Position numbers and translations under genes: made by a program. A DNA stretch of 64,000 nt from Sipunculus nudus. Its lineage: Eukaryota > Annelida > Sipuncula > Golfingiida > Sipunculidae. Location: positions 3,490,019 through 3,554,018 of the forward strand of contig CM049306.1 in the NCBI GenBank assembly GCA_026874595.1, given 5' to 3'. Position 1 is the first letter of the stretch. Each line of letters begins with the position of its first letter. Under the pieces are notes generated by a model. That model was not told the DNA's origin. It made no database searches and worked only from the letters and a program-made list of their open reading frames with translations. Positions 1-11,465 of this stretch are shown in pieces.

Positions 1-190
1 ATCAAAAAGCCAACCAATGATCATGGTAATAGTAAAGATCTTATGTTCACAAACTGCTCACATGCTTCAGTTTCAACATTAGAAAACACATGGTCAGGTC
101 ACAAAATATTATTTGCAACAATATCTTACTCATCAGCACAAACCAATCATATCAACCAACCATGGCCTATATTACCTTTCCCTCTTAGAC
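1..190 (+). mobile_element. Outer hairpin-ended element X0, left piece
   Basis: Matches the 3' third of the X family (same text as 10640-10850 and the reverse of 3090-3290) up to CCTCTTAGAC, where X1 begins in a T-run. Its continuation is 10918-10995 on the far side of X1. Its 5' end is outside the window. Confidence 0.75.
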
Positions 191-195
191 TTTTT

Positions 196-1690
196 AGCTC
201 AGCTGACTATAAGTCATCCGAGCTATAGTCGTGGTCCATTGTCCGTCGTCCGTCCATCCGTCTGTCCGTCCGTAGATGTGGCACGTTTTGAAACCGTAAG
301 ACCTAGGAATCCAAAATTCAGCATAATGTTAGATGTCCCCAAGATCTCCTACCAAGCCGAAAACTGGGTCTTTGCGACTTCGTTCCTTTGAAAAATTAAG
401 GAAAAACCTCAATTTTTTAGTAAAATCCTATTTTCACACTTCAGGACTGCCTAATATCAAAACCACACATCTGTTTTTCCTCATATTTACCATAAATATT
501 GTTCTATATAGTTCCTATGTACATGCCAGAAATTAAGTCTGTTAAGTATAAATTCTTTAAGTTATGGGCCCAAACATAATGGACTTTGTAAAAAATCAGG
601 AAAAATATTTACTCACTAAACATGAAAAATTTTGAAACTAGAGTCTATTTTCCCAAGTATATAACTATGTTTAATTAAGATTCAATTGTTTACCCAAAAT
701 TAGATCTGAATTTTGTAAATTTTTTAAGTAATTAGCATAAAAATAAAATCAGTACCTCAAATTTTGCCCAACTTTGACCATGGCACGTTTTTTTCCTGTA
801 AGTACCATTGATTTAATTTTCACACCATGTAAACATAAATATTTAATTTGTTTAAATCTGAAATTTGGAAGTAAAAGCTTGAAAATTAAGCTAGTTATTG
901 ATTTTTTTCTTGAGGCTCTATTGTAGTCATTTGCTTTGATTACAGATTACAGATGCAGGGTCCCACTCCAGGTCACTGGAAGTCAGCTATGCCAGGGTTT
1001 CTGATTTGTTACAGTCACTGGGGGAGATCCCCTGCTGTGACAGATATACAGTTATTCTCATATCACCACCCCAATCACCCCCCCCCCCCCCCCCCCCCGC
1101 AAACCCAACCAAGTGTTATGCAGTATTGTTATTGTTTTCACTATCTCCTTAATTGTAATGCTGTTTCCACTCTGATATGCAAAAACTTTCCTTGAAAAAG
1201 TAATTCAAGGTGTAATCCAGAAGATGCAATGTTGTGTAATGTAGCATTTTTAAAGAAATCATTTTTCTTTTAAATGATTTTACCAGTCATAATGGAACCC
1301 ATCAGTATGCTAAAATTATGATAAAATATGAAGCACATTATGGATAAATAAAGACACAATTAAAAACTGTGAAATTTAAATCAAGTATTTTTTTTAGATA
1401 TTTATTGTTTTGCAGATTTAAAAGATATATTTTTGTGGTAAAAAATAAATAAACATTTGTATGCATGATGTGGTGTTATCTGACAAGATTGAGATTTATG
1501 ATGATGCAATTGAGAATTATGAATCAACTTTTATATTCAGATATATATGTTATATTGAAAATGTATAGAAATATAAACTTAAATTAAAAAAAAAATTGAT
1601 GTGATAAAAAAATGAGGATTTATTACAAACATTTGTTCATTATTATCCTGCATCAGCAGAATTTGAGATCAGGCTTTGTTTGCCATTTTT
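196..1690 (+). mobile_element. Element X1, 5' piece (non-autonomous, Helentron-like)
   Basis: Starts after a T-run with a hairpin: AGCTCAGCTGAC, loop, GTCA..GAGCT. A GTCC-repeat stretch and 1.4 kb of AT-rich sequence with a C-homopolymer (1079-1098) follow. It is broken at TTTGCCA by Y1 and continues at 8085-8131 and 10565-10915. The three pieces sum to about 1.89 kb, the same as the uninterrupted copy X2. No transposase frame is present. Confidence 0.75.
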
Positions 1691-2581
1691 AGCTCAGCTG
1701 ACTATAAGTCAACTGAGCTATAGCGTGGTCCATTGCCCGTCGTCCGTCCGTCTGTCCGTCCGTCCGTCCGTCCGTAGATGTGGCACGTTTTGTAACCGTA
1801 AGACCTAGGAATCCAAAATTCCGCATAGTGTTAGATGTCCGCAAGATCTCCTACCAAGCCGAAAACTGGGTCTTTGTGACTTTGTTCCTTTGAGAAATTA
1901 AGGAAAAACCTCAATTTTTTTATTAAAAACCTATTTTCACACTTCAGGACTGCCTAATATCAAAACCACTCATCTGTTTTTCCTCATATTTACCATAAAT
2001 ATTCCTCTATATAGTTCCTATGTACATGCCTGAAATTAATGCACTTTGTAAATAATCAAGTAATATATTTACTCCCTTAACAAGGGGCTTGCTGAAGCTA
2101 GAGATTTTTTGTCAGGGATGTAACATTATTTAATCAAGATTCAATTGAATACCCAAAATTAGTTCTGAATTTTTAAAATTTTATAAGTTATTAGTATAAA
2201 TATAAAATTAGTACCTGAAATTTTGCCCAACTTTGACCATTTCATTTTTGTTTCATGTGAGCTCTGTTTATATAATTTTCATATCATGCACACATAAGGA
2301 TTTCAGCTTTTAAGTTTAGAAAGCTGAAAGAAATTGGCCAAAAATTGTAGCTTTTATTAATGTTTTAATGAGACCATGTCAGACCTTAGCTCTCTCAAGC
2401 CACTCTTAAGTCACCTGTATGTTGACCTTGTTGAACTTTCAGCAAATTATGCATGCTTGAGACGGGGCATATACTGGGGCAGCAAGGCAGCTTATGGCCA
2501 GCCACAGTTGATCCAGGTGTCCAACCCAACTCATCTAGTAGTTTTAACCAACAACATAACAATAAACAATAAATTAATCAA
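1691..2581 (+). mobile_element. Element Y1, 5' piece
   Basis: Starts with the family hairpin after TTTTT and inserts into X1 at GTTTGCC. It holds the GTCC stretch, the GGCACGTTTTG/AAACCGTAAGACC region and a TCACCTGTATGTTGACC region (2410). Z interrupts it in a T-run at 2582-2586. The rest of Y1 is 7070-8084. Confidence 0.7.
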
Positions 2582-2586
2582 TTTTT

Positions 2587-3010
2587 AGCTCAGCTGACTA
2601 TAAGTCATCTGAGCTATAGTCGTGGTCCATTGTCCGTCGTCCGTCCGTCCGTCCGTCCGTAGATGTGGCACGTTTTGAAACCGTAAGACCTAGGAATCCA
2701 AAATTCGGCATAATGTTAGATGTCCCCAAGATCTCCTACCAAGCCGAAAACTGGGTCTTTGCAACTTCGTTCCTTTGAGAAATTAAGGAAAAACCTCTAT
2801 TTTTTATTAAAAACCTATTTTCACACTTCAGGACTGCCTATTATCAAAACCACTCATCTGTTTTTCCTCATATTTACCATAAATATTCCTCTATATAGTT
2901 CCTATGTACATGCCAGAAATTATGTCTGTATTATTTAATTTTAAAAAGTTCTGGGCCCAAACATAATGCATTTTGTAAAAAATCAGGAAAGATATTTGAT
3001 CACTTAACAC
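2587..3010 (+). mobile_element. Element Z, 5' piece
   Basis: Hairpin-ended start after TTTTT within Y1. The sequence parallels E3 (11706 onward) through GATATTTGATCACTTAA, where X2 is inserted on the opposite strand. It continues at 4909. Confidence 0.7.
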
Positions 3011-3013
3011 AAA

Positions 3014-4903
3014 CAAGGGACCTATGGGTCACTGTGCTCAGCTGACGTTAACCTTGAAGGTGAAAATCTAAAATAATATCTAATGGAGATAAAGTGTAAG
3101 AGGAAGAGGTAATAAAGGCCATGGTTGGTTTATATGATTGGTTTGTATTGATGAGCAAGAAATTGTTGCAAAAAATATTTTGTGACCTGACCATGTGTTT
3201 CCTAATGTTGAAACTAAAGCATGTGAGCAGTTTGTGAACAAATGATCTGTACTATTACCATGATCATTAGTTGGTTTTTGATTAACTGTTGACATTTCAG
3301 TAGTTTACACATTTGTTCAATTGAATCTATTTTTTTGTATAATATATATATTATTGAATTTATATGTATTTTATTTATGAAATGTATACAGTTGAAATAT
3401 AGCTAATTAACAACATAAAACAGGGCAAACAGAGCCTGATCTCAAATTCTGCTGAGGCAGGAAAATAATGAAGAAATGTTTGTATTAAATCCTGATTTTT
3501 TATCACATCAATTATTTTCTAATTTAAGTTTATATTTCTATACATTTCCAATTTAACATATATATCTGAATATAAAAGTTGATTCATAATTCTCAATTGC
3601 ATCATCATAAATCTCAATCTTGTCAGATAACACCACATCATGCATACAAATGTTTATTTATTTTTTACCACAAAAATATATCTTTTAAATCTGCAAAACA
3701 ATAAATATCTAAAAATAATACTTGATTTAGATTTCACAATTTTTAATTGTGTCTTTATTTATCCATAATGTGCTTCATATTTTATAATAATTTAAGCATA
3801 CTGATGGGTTCCTTTATATTTGTTAAAATCATTTAAAAGAAAATTGATTTCTTTAAAAATGCTACATTACACAACATTGCATCTTCTGGATTACACCTTG
3901 AATTACTTTTTCAAGGAAAGTTTTTGCATATCGGAGTGGAAACAGCATTACAATTAAGGAGATACAGTGAAAACAATAACAATTACTGCATAACACTTGG
4001 TGGGTTGGGTTTGCCGGGGGGGGGGGGGGGGGGTGATTGGGGTGGTGATATGAGAATAACTGTACACCTGTCACAGCAGGGGATCTCCCCCAGTGACTGT
4101 AACAAATCAGAAACCCTGGCATAGCTGACTTCCAGTGACCTGGAGTGGGACCCTGCATCTGTAATCAAAGCAAGTGACTACAGAAAAAAAATCAATAACT
4201 AGCTTAATTTTCAAGCTTTTATTTCCAAATTTCAGATTTATACAAACTAAATATTTATGTTTACATGCTGTGAAAATTAAATCAATGGTGCTTACAGGAA
4301 AAAAACGTGCCATGGTCAAAGATGGGCAAAATTTAAGGTACTGATTTTTTTTTTATGCTAATAACTTAAAAATTTTTACAAAATTCAGATCTAATTTTGG
4401 GTAAACAATTGAATCTTAATTAAACATAGTTATATACTTGAAAAAATAGACTCTAGTTTTTAAAATTTTTCATGTTAAGTAAGTTATTATTTTTCCTGAT
4501 TTTTTACAAAGTCCAATATGTTTGGGCCCACAACTTAAAGAATTTATACTTTACAGACTTAATTTCTGGCATGTACATAGGAACTATATAGAGGAATATT
4601 TATGGTAAATATGAGGAAAAACAGATGAGTGGTTTTGATATGAGGCAGTCCTGAAGTGTGAAAATAGGATTTTAATAAAAAATTGAGGTTTTTCCTTAAT
4701 TTCTCAAAGGAACGAAGTAGCAAAGACCCAGTTTTCGGCTTGGTAGGAGATCTTGGGGACATCTAACATTATGCTGAATTTTGGATTCCTAGGTCTTACT
4801 GTTTCAAAACGTGCCACATCTACGGACGGACGGACGGACAGACGGACGGACGACGGACAATGGACCACGACTATAGCTCAGATGACTTATAGTCAGCTGA
4901 GCT
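3014..4903 (-). mobile_element. Element X2, complete, inserted in Z
   Basis: Uninterrupted 1,890 bp copy of the X family on the minus strand. Its 5' hairpin ends at 4903 (T-run outside) and its 3' terminus CCCTTG is at 3014. It is the empty-site reference that shows where Y1 and E1 entered X1. It carries a G-homopolymer at 4017-4033 (poly-C on its own strand). It forms a long inverted repeat with X1. Confidence 0.8.
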
Positions 4904-4908
4904 AAAAA

Positions 4909-7069
4909 TGTTAAAGCTATGGACCTTTTTTCCAGTAATATAACTTTAATTAATCAAAATTAAATTGTATACCCAAAATTAGATGAAAATCTTTTAAATT
5001 TTTTAAAATATTAATAAAAATAAAAAATCGGTACCTTAAATTTTGCCCAACTTTGACCATGGCACGTTTTTTTCCTGTAAGTACTAGGGATTTAATTTTC
5101 ACAGCATGTTTTTGTTAGCATTTCAACTGTTAAAACCGAAAATTTGAAACCAGTTGATCAAAAACTGTAGATTTTAATCAAGTTTTCAAGCACCATGTAA
5201 CATATTGTTTACATCAGGCTAGTGTTATGCAGTTTGCAAAAGCTCAGCTCCCCAGCTTCAGCTCTAAGTTCCTTAAATTCGGCATACAGTTAGATGTCTC
5301 CAAAATCCCCTACCATGCCAAGAATTTGGTCACTAGGACTTAATTCCTTCGAGATATTAATGAAAAACTTAATTTTTCCATTAAAAACCCATTGTTACAC
5401 TTCAAGACTGCCTAATATCAAAACCACTGATCTGACTTTAATCATAAACAATATACATATTTTTCATTCTCTATGCACATCCCAGAATGATGTCAGTATT
5501 GCGTAATTGTTTTAAGTTATAGGCCCAAACATAATGCACTTTGTAACAAATCAAGAAATATATTTACTCCCTTAACTAGGGCATTGCTAGAGATTTTTTT
5601 GTCAGGGATGTAACATTATTTAATCAAGATTCAATTGAATACCCAAAATTAGTTCTGAATTTCTCAAATTTTATAAGTTATTAGTATAAATATAAAATTA
5701 GTACCTTAAATTTTGCCCAGCTGTGACCATGGCATGTTTGTTTCCCGTGAGCACTGTTGATATAATTTTCATATCATGCACACATAAGGATTTCAGCTTT
5801 TTAGTTTAGAAAGCTGAAAGAAATTGGCCAAAAATTGTAGCTTTTATTAATGTTTTTTATGAGACCCTGTCAGACTTTGGCTCTCTCCAGCCCCTCTTGA
5901 GTCACCTGTATGTTGACCTTATTGACCTTTCATCAAATTATGCACGCTTGAGGCGAGGCATACAGGAATCCAGCCAGCTTATGATCCAGGTGTCCAACCG
6001 AACTCATCTAGTAGTTTTAACCAACAACATAACAATAAACAATAAATTAATAAATTTTTATTGGTTTTTAATGACAAATTAAAGAAAAATAGAAAAGGAA
6101 TTTGTTAGTTTATAATAACAGGAAATTAACTTGCAGTTACTGATAATATAAGAATCTTGTATCGATGGGTAGAATGTCACATATTCCAAATAACACCAAG
6201 CAGTCACCTGGCATTTTTCAGTTCAATTTTAATGATAAAGAAGTAAATCATATTATTCATTACTAATCATTAGGGATCATATGAAGGAAATTAATGATAG
6301 ACAAAGATGCAGTTGATAAAATTAATCTAGATTTCTACTGTGTCTAGTGTGTACATTGATGTGAAATTAGTCCAAAATGAATTTTTTACAGTTATTTTTT
6401 AATATAAATAAAAGCCATAAAACCAGGTACTTATGATCATTATTTAAATGTGTGAATTTTGTATATTCTGGATTCTCAACATCATTGTTTGGTGAAAACT
6501 GAATAAATACCAGACATGGTGCGAATACTTTGTAATTGCATTTAAATACGAATATGATTATGTACTCCATTATAAAATTTCTTGCATAAAGAATGGGAAT
6601 TCAGGTAAAAATGAAAGTATATGAATACTCGTGCAAATACTTTCAAAATGTATTCATGAATGCATTCATGAATATATTCTTTAATATTATTTTATATTTC
6701 ATATCAGTTATATTTCATTTTAAAAAATCATATGATTCTCTTATTATTTTTAATAAAAATTATATTTGGGACAATATTTGTAATTTTTTTAATAAATAGT
6801 TAAACTCTTATATTATATGTTCTGCTTATAAGTTATATGGCCAAGTCAAAATCTGTGTGACAATAGTACTCCAATTGTTAATAAAATAAATGAAATCAAT
6901 CCTCTTCCCTGTCACCAAAGATAATATCATAATCATACATAAGCTAAACAACAACAACTCATAATACAGCTTATATTTATTACCACACAAAACCAGCATG
7001 TGCCTCATTTCTAAATAATATTTTTTTATCATATATAACAGCTGAGCATCGTGACCCATAGGTCCCTTG
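4909..7069 (+). mobile_element. Element Z, remainder
   Basis: Resumes with TGTTAAAGCTATGGACC, parallel to the AGTTTTAAAGGTAGGG of E3. It contains a second diverged internal unit (5280-5700) and the TCACCTGTATGTTGACC region (5900). It ends CAGCTGAGCATCG, then CATAGGTCCCTTG at 7069. Total Z is about 2.6 kb without X2. The short open frames here are not conserved between copies. Confidence 0.7.
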
Positions 7070-8084
7070 TTATTGGTTTTTAATAACAAATTAAAGAAAA
7101 ATAAAAAAGGATTTGGTTAGTTTATTATAATAGGGAATTAACTTGCAGTAACTGATGATATAAGAATCTTGTATCGATGGATAGAATGTCACGTATTCCA
7201 AATAACACCATGCAGTCACCTATGGCATTTTTCAGTTCAATTTTAATAATAAAAAAGTAAATCATATTATTCATTACTAATCATTAGGGGTCATATGAAG
7301 GAAATTAATGATAGACAAAGATGCAGTTGATAATATTAATCTAGATTCCTACTGTGTCTAGTGTGTACATTGATGTGAATTAGTCCAAAATAAATATATC
7401 ACATTTAATTTTTTTTAATATAAATAAAAGCCATAAAACCAGGTACTTATGATCATTATTTAAATGTGTGAATTTTGTACATTCTGGATTCTCAACACCA
7501 TTGTTTGGTGAAAACTGAATAAATACCAGACATGGTGGGAATACTTTGCAATTGTATTTAAATACTAATATGAATATGTACTCCATTATAAAATTTCTTG
7601 CATAAAGAATGGGAATTCAGGTAAAAATGAAAGTATATGAATACCAGTGCAAATACTTTCCAAATGTATTCATGAATGCATTCATGAATATATTCTTTAA
7701 TATTATTTTAATAATCATTTCAGTTATATTTCATTTTAAAAATCATACGATTCTCTTATTATTTTTAATAAAAATCATATCTGGGACGATATTTGTAATT
7801 TTTTAAATAAATAGTTAAACTCTTATATTATATGTTCTGCTTATAAGTTATATGGCCAAGTCAAAATCTGTGTGACAATAGTACTCTATTTGTTAATAAA
7901 ATAAATGAAATCAATTCTCTTCTCTGTCTCCAAAGGTACTATCAAAATCATACATAAGCTTAACAACAACAACTCATAATACAGCTTATACTTATTACCA
8001 CACAAAACCAGCATGTGCCTCATTTCTAAATCATATTTTTTTATCATATATAACAGCTGAGCGTCGTGACCCATAGGTCCCTTG
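7070..8084 (+). mobile_element. Element Y1, 3' piece
   Basis: Resumes at TTATTGGTTTTTAATAAC, as in the homologous point of Z (about 6055). It ends CAGCTGAGCGTCG, then GACCCATAGGTCCCTTG. With 1691-2581 the element is about 1.9 kb. Its similarity to 6055-7069 reflects two family members with the same 3' kilobase, not a simple tandem duplication. Confidence 0.7.
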
Positions 8085-8131
8085 TTTATGTTGTTAATTA
8101 GTTATATTTCAACTGTATACATTTCATAAAA
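8085..8131 (+). mobile_element. Element X1, middle piece
   Basis: TATGTTGTTAATTAG, then ATTTCATAAA, equals the reverse complement of about 3373-3420 inside X2. It lies between the 3' end of Y1 and the 3' end of the minus-strand element E1. Only its match to X2 identifies it. Confidence 0.75.
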
Positions 8132-10564
8132 CAAGTGACCCATGGGTCATGACGCTCAGCTGCCAAGCATGACCTGTGACATCATGGACTGAGATTCACA
8201 ACTTCCAGTCAAATTTTGAAGAACCAATTTGCCAACTTGTTGAAAATTTTCTATGACAACAGAAATATATATCACCTATGTCCGGTTAAAACACTGTGAA
8301 TTAATGGTCTGAGGAAAATGCATGATTGTTAAGCTATCAGGAACTATTCCAACAGCTTGCTTGAAACCTGTCAGTCTCAAAAGGAACACCACAAAGGGCA
8401 AATATAAGATCAAAATATATAGCAAAAATCAAGGAAATACATGCAAGAATTATTGAGAAACAGGTGTTTCTGTATGAATTTTTATTCAATACAAGCCAAT
8501 TGTACTGCACTTTTATAAATGATGGTAAAATTTATTCAGAAATATTTGACCCAATCCTTTACAAGATTACATAAATATACATCCAACTGCATTCACTTTA
8601 ACTGTTCTTGAGATAATATGATCAAAAGGAATTAAAAGATGGTTGCCTGGTGGCCATATTGGACTTCTAGCTAGTCTGAAATCAGACAACAAACATTTTC
8701 TAAATCGGACCAAACATTAAAGAAAAATTACTGAAACTGCACTGAAGAAAGAATTTCTAAGGTGGCTAACTGGCAGACATAATGGATTTCTGACAAGTAT
8801 GACATTTGATATCCCACATTCTCCAATAAGAGACCAAACTTGGGGCAAATTATCCAGTAATGAATGCCCAAAAAAATTCAAAAGGCATGTCCAGGCCCTC
8901 ATATCAGATTTATAGATATGCAATTGTAAAAAGTGTAAGTCCAATATTTTTTATTATCACTCTGCTTTTCAATGGGGTCAGCAGGGTAGGTAAACTGCCA
9001 AACCTGAAAGAAAAGAAATGCAGAAAGCATGACTAAGAGTCTTGAAATAAAACAAAAAGCCATCCTAAATCAAGGTACACATCCACATATTATGAGAACA
9101 AACACTTGCTTTTATATGTGGTGATATATATTAAAATATTCAGATATCTAGGAAACTAAGTTTATTGCTAGGATTCCATAAAATAAACTGCAAAATGTTC
9201 CCATCATCTTATAAATCAGTAGCTAAACCTTAATACTATACTCTCATAGTCTTAATGCCTGGCTGAAGCATTCTGACAACAGTGTTTTTGTTATGAAGTA
9301 ACGAGGTACCTATCACTGAGCCTTATCACTTAATAGGCTGATACAAAAGGGAGTCATATGTCACCAGTGTCACTCACAATTACAGCCACACAGGGAGATG
9401 TACCAGCTGGAGTGGGATGGTTATATATACAAGAAAAATAGAGATGGTCTATAAAATAAGTAATTGTGAACATCCCTGACCTATGACCTTGGCCTTTTGC
9501 CCATATATCACCTGGATTCCTTCTAAATGATGGGTAACTACTAACTACTTAAATCTGGTGTAATTACTTGGCAACCAATGGGTGAATAACTTTGACCTGC
9601 AACCTTTAACCTGCTGACCAGCTGACCCCAAAATCAATAAGTTATTTATTCAAAAAGACCCATAAAGATGAAGTTTGAGTCAAACTGAGTGATGCATAGA
9701 TGTGGCATATGTGAAAGACTGAAGGTTTGGGTTGAACAGTTACACTTGAAATATGCTCACAAGCATTTAGAACAATTAAATATTGTGACCTTGACCTTTG
9801 ACTTTTTGACCTCAACATCAATAGGCTTCTTCCCTTATTGGTAGGTAAGCCATATATGACAGATGGAAGGTACAGATTGAAAAGTTTGCCTGAAAATGAC
9901 TCCACGCAAGAAGTGGGTGCTGTGAACTTGACCTTTGACCTCAAAATCAACAGGTTTTTCCCCTGTTGGCAGAGAAGCGATATCAGTGCTGGAAGGTTTG
10001 GAATGAAAAGTCTAGCTTGAAATCTGTCCACAACCTTTTCAAAGAAGTGGATCCTGTGACCCTGACCTTTGACCTTGTGACCTCAAAATCTATAGGATTC
10101 TTCTCCAACTTAGTAGGTGAGCTATATGTGAAAGATCAAAGAATTGGGATGAAAGGGTTGGCTTAAAATGCATCCACAGGCTTTTCAAAGAAGAGGCTCC
10201 TGTGACCTTTGACCTTTTGACTTAAAAAAAATTATGGTTCTTCCCCTGTTGGTAGGTGAGCTGTATGTGAAAGATGGAAGGTTTTGGATGAAAATTTTGT
10301 CTCAAAGAGTGATTTCTGGGGGGTGCAAACACACCCCATAACTTCGAGAATATAGGTCGCAGTGACCTAATTTCAGCTTTGCAAGGAGATCTTTTTATAA
10401 CCTCTAAGACTGCATAGGGTTCATGGCCCTAGCCCCTACGGTTATGATTTGTGCCCTGCTAACGGCCGGACGGACGGTCGGCCGGACGGCCGGACGGACA
10501 GACGGAAGGACGACGGACAAAGACACATCGCTATAGCCCAGCATGACTGAAAGTCAGCTGAGCT
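8132..10564 (-). mobile_element. Element E1, complete, inserted in X1
   Basis: 2,433 bp on the minus strand. The 5' end at 10564 shows the AGCTCAGCTGACTTTCAGTC hairpin start, then a long GTCC/GGCC stretch (10465-10520). The 3' end at 8132 reads GACCCATGGGTCACTTG into TTTT. The interior (9470-10320) holds diverged repeats with TGACCTTTGACC. The insertion point is visible because X2 has the uninterrupted sequence. No transposase is seen. Confidence 0.78.
9470..10320 (+). repeat. Diverged internal repeats with nuclear-receptor-like half-sites
   Basis: Four to five units spaced about 120-150 bp, each with TGACCTTTGACC or a variant (9792, 9929-9941, 10063-10075, 10203-10215). Each is followed by CTTCCCCTGTTGGTAGGTGA-like text and GATGGAAGGTTTGGAATGAA-like text. 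They lie inside E1. Related units in the opposite sense lie at 63470-64000. Confidence 0.7.
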
Positions 10565-10915
10565 AAAAACATATTTAATAATATATATTATACAAAAAAA
10601 AGATTCGATTGAACAAATGTGTAAACTACTGAAATGTCAACAGTTAATCGAAAAGCCAACTAATGATCATGGTAATTGTACAGATCATTTGTTCACAAAC
10701 TGCTCACATGCTTCAGTTTCAACATTAGGAAACACATGGTCAGGTCACAAAATATTATTTGCAACAATTTCTTGCTCATCAATACAAACCTACATATAAA
10801 CCAACCATGGCCTTTATTACCTCTTCCTCTTACACTTTATCTCCATTTTATATTATTTTAGATTTTTACCTTCAAGTTTAAAGTCAGCTGAGCCAAGTGA
10901 CCCATAGGTCCCTTG
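10565..10915 (+). mobile_element. Element X1, 3' piece
   Basis: Continues X1 after E1 (CATATTTAATAATATATATT onward, matching the reverse of 3014-3372). It ends with TCAGCTGAGC, then GACCCATAGGTCCCTTG and TT. The inverted copy of the 5' end (GTCAGCTGAGC) sits about 30 nt inside the 3' end, giving asymmetric inverted termini. Confidence 0.75.
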
Positions 10916-10917
10916 TT

Positions 10918-10995
10918 CTCCATTTGATGTTATTTTAGATTTTAACCTTCAAGGTCAACTTCAGCTGGGCACAGTGACCAAGGGGTCCCTTGTTT
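10918..10995 (+). mobile_element. Outer element X0, 3' end
   Basis: Begins CTCCATTTGATG, exactly what should follow CCTCTTAGACTTTAT in this family. It ends with the family terminus (CAGCTGGGC, then GGGGTCCCTTG, then a T-run). With 1-190 it forms one element split by about 10.7 kb of nested insertions. Confidence 0.75.
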
Positions 10996-11309
10996 TTTTT
11001 ATGTTGTTTAGAAAAATACATGAGATCACAAACACAGATAATCACACACTCCCTGCCACATTCACTGGGAGAGATAATACTATAAAACCTGTCAGCACTT
11101 TAAAATGTGTTGAAATGTAAGTAAACTAAAATTGAAATGACAGTGGATAAAGTAAAAAATATAACTGAACTGATGTGTGTAAGAGATGATAGTATATGTA
11201 TCAGAGTTATCTGTCCTGAGGTTGTGTCATATCATTTTATGTCTCTGACTTACCTTTCTGGTTTAATGATATCTGCAGGCAGTCATTATTGAGTTCCCAT
11301 CTGTTTCAG
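10996..11309 (+). other. Intron sequence before exon A
   Basis: Unique-looking AT-rich sequence ending in the exon A acceptor. I searched for a PH1 first-strand exon here and found none. Confidence 0.5.
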
Positions 11310-11465
11310 GCACACAAGAAACACCGCTGGAAAACAAGATGGTTTAAGCTACATGAAGACAGATTGCTGTACTGTAAGAAAAAGGATCGCTCAACTCCAA
11401 TTGGGAAAATTAAGTTACCAGGCTGCTCGATCTCATACCCAGTACCAGGATACGAAAAAAGACAG
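11310..11465 (+). CDS. PLEK: Pleckstrin-like exon A: N-terminal half of PH1
   Basis: 52 codons, phase 0 at both ends, acceptor TTTCAG and donor CAG|GTACCA. It encodes HKKHRWKTRWFKL near the start, which is PH strands 1-2 with the Lys/Arg cluster typical of phosphoinositide-binding PH domains. LLYCKKKDRSTPIGKIKL follows (strands 3-4), then a loop ending GYEKRQ. Vertebrate pleckstrin has the same spacing from the WK..W motif to the GKR/EKR turn. The frame is open upstream to a second possible acceptor (CTGCAG, 11273-11278). An exon start at 11279 is therefore possible but would shift the phase. The preceding short exon with the Met and the Gly-Tyr-Leu start of PH1 was not found. Confidence 0.85.

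Noticed and set aside
43-5506. Short open frames with shared peptides (e.g. MSPRSPTKPKTGSL, FTNCSHASVSTL)
   Set aside because: They recur only because the underlying mobile elements recur. Frames are under 100 residues, differ in length between copies and have no domain.
6055-8084. Simple tandem duplication of about 1,015 bp
   Set aside because: Both halves end in the family terminus, and the left half belongs to element Z inserted in Y1. Two nested members with the same 3' kilobase explain it better.
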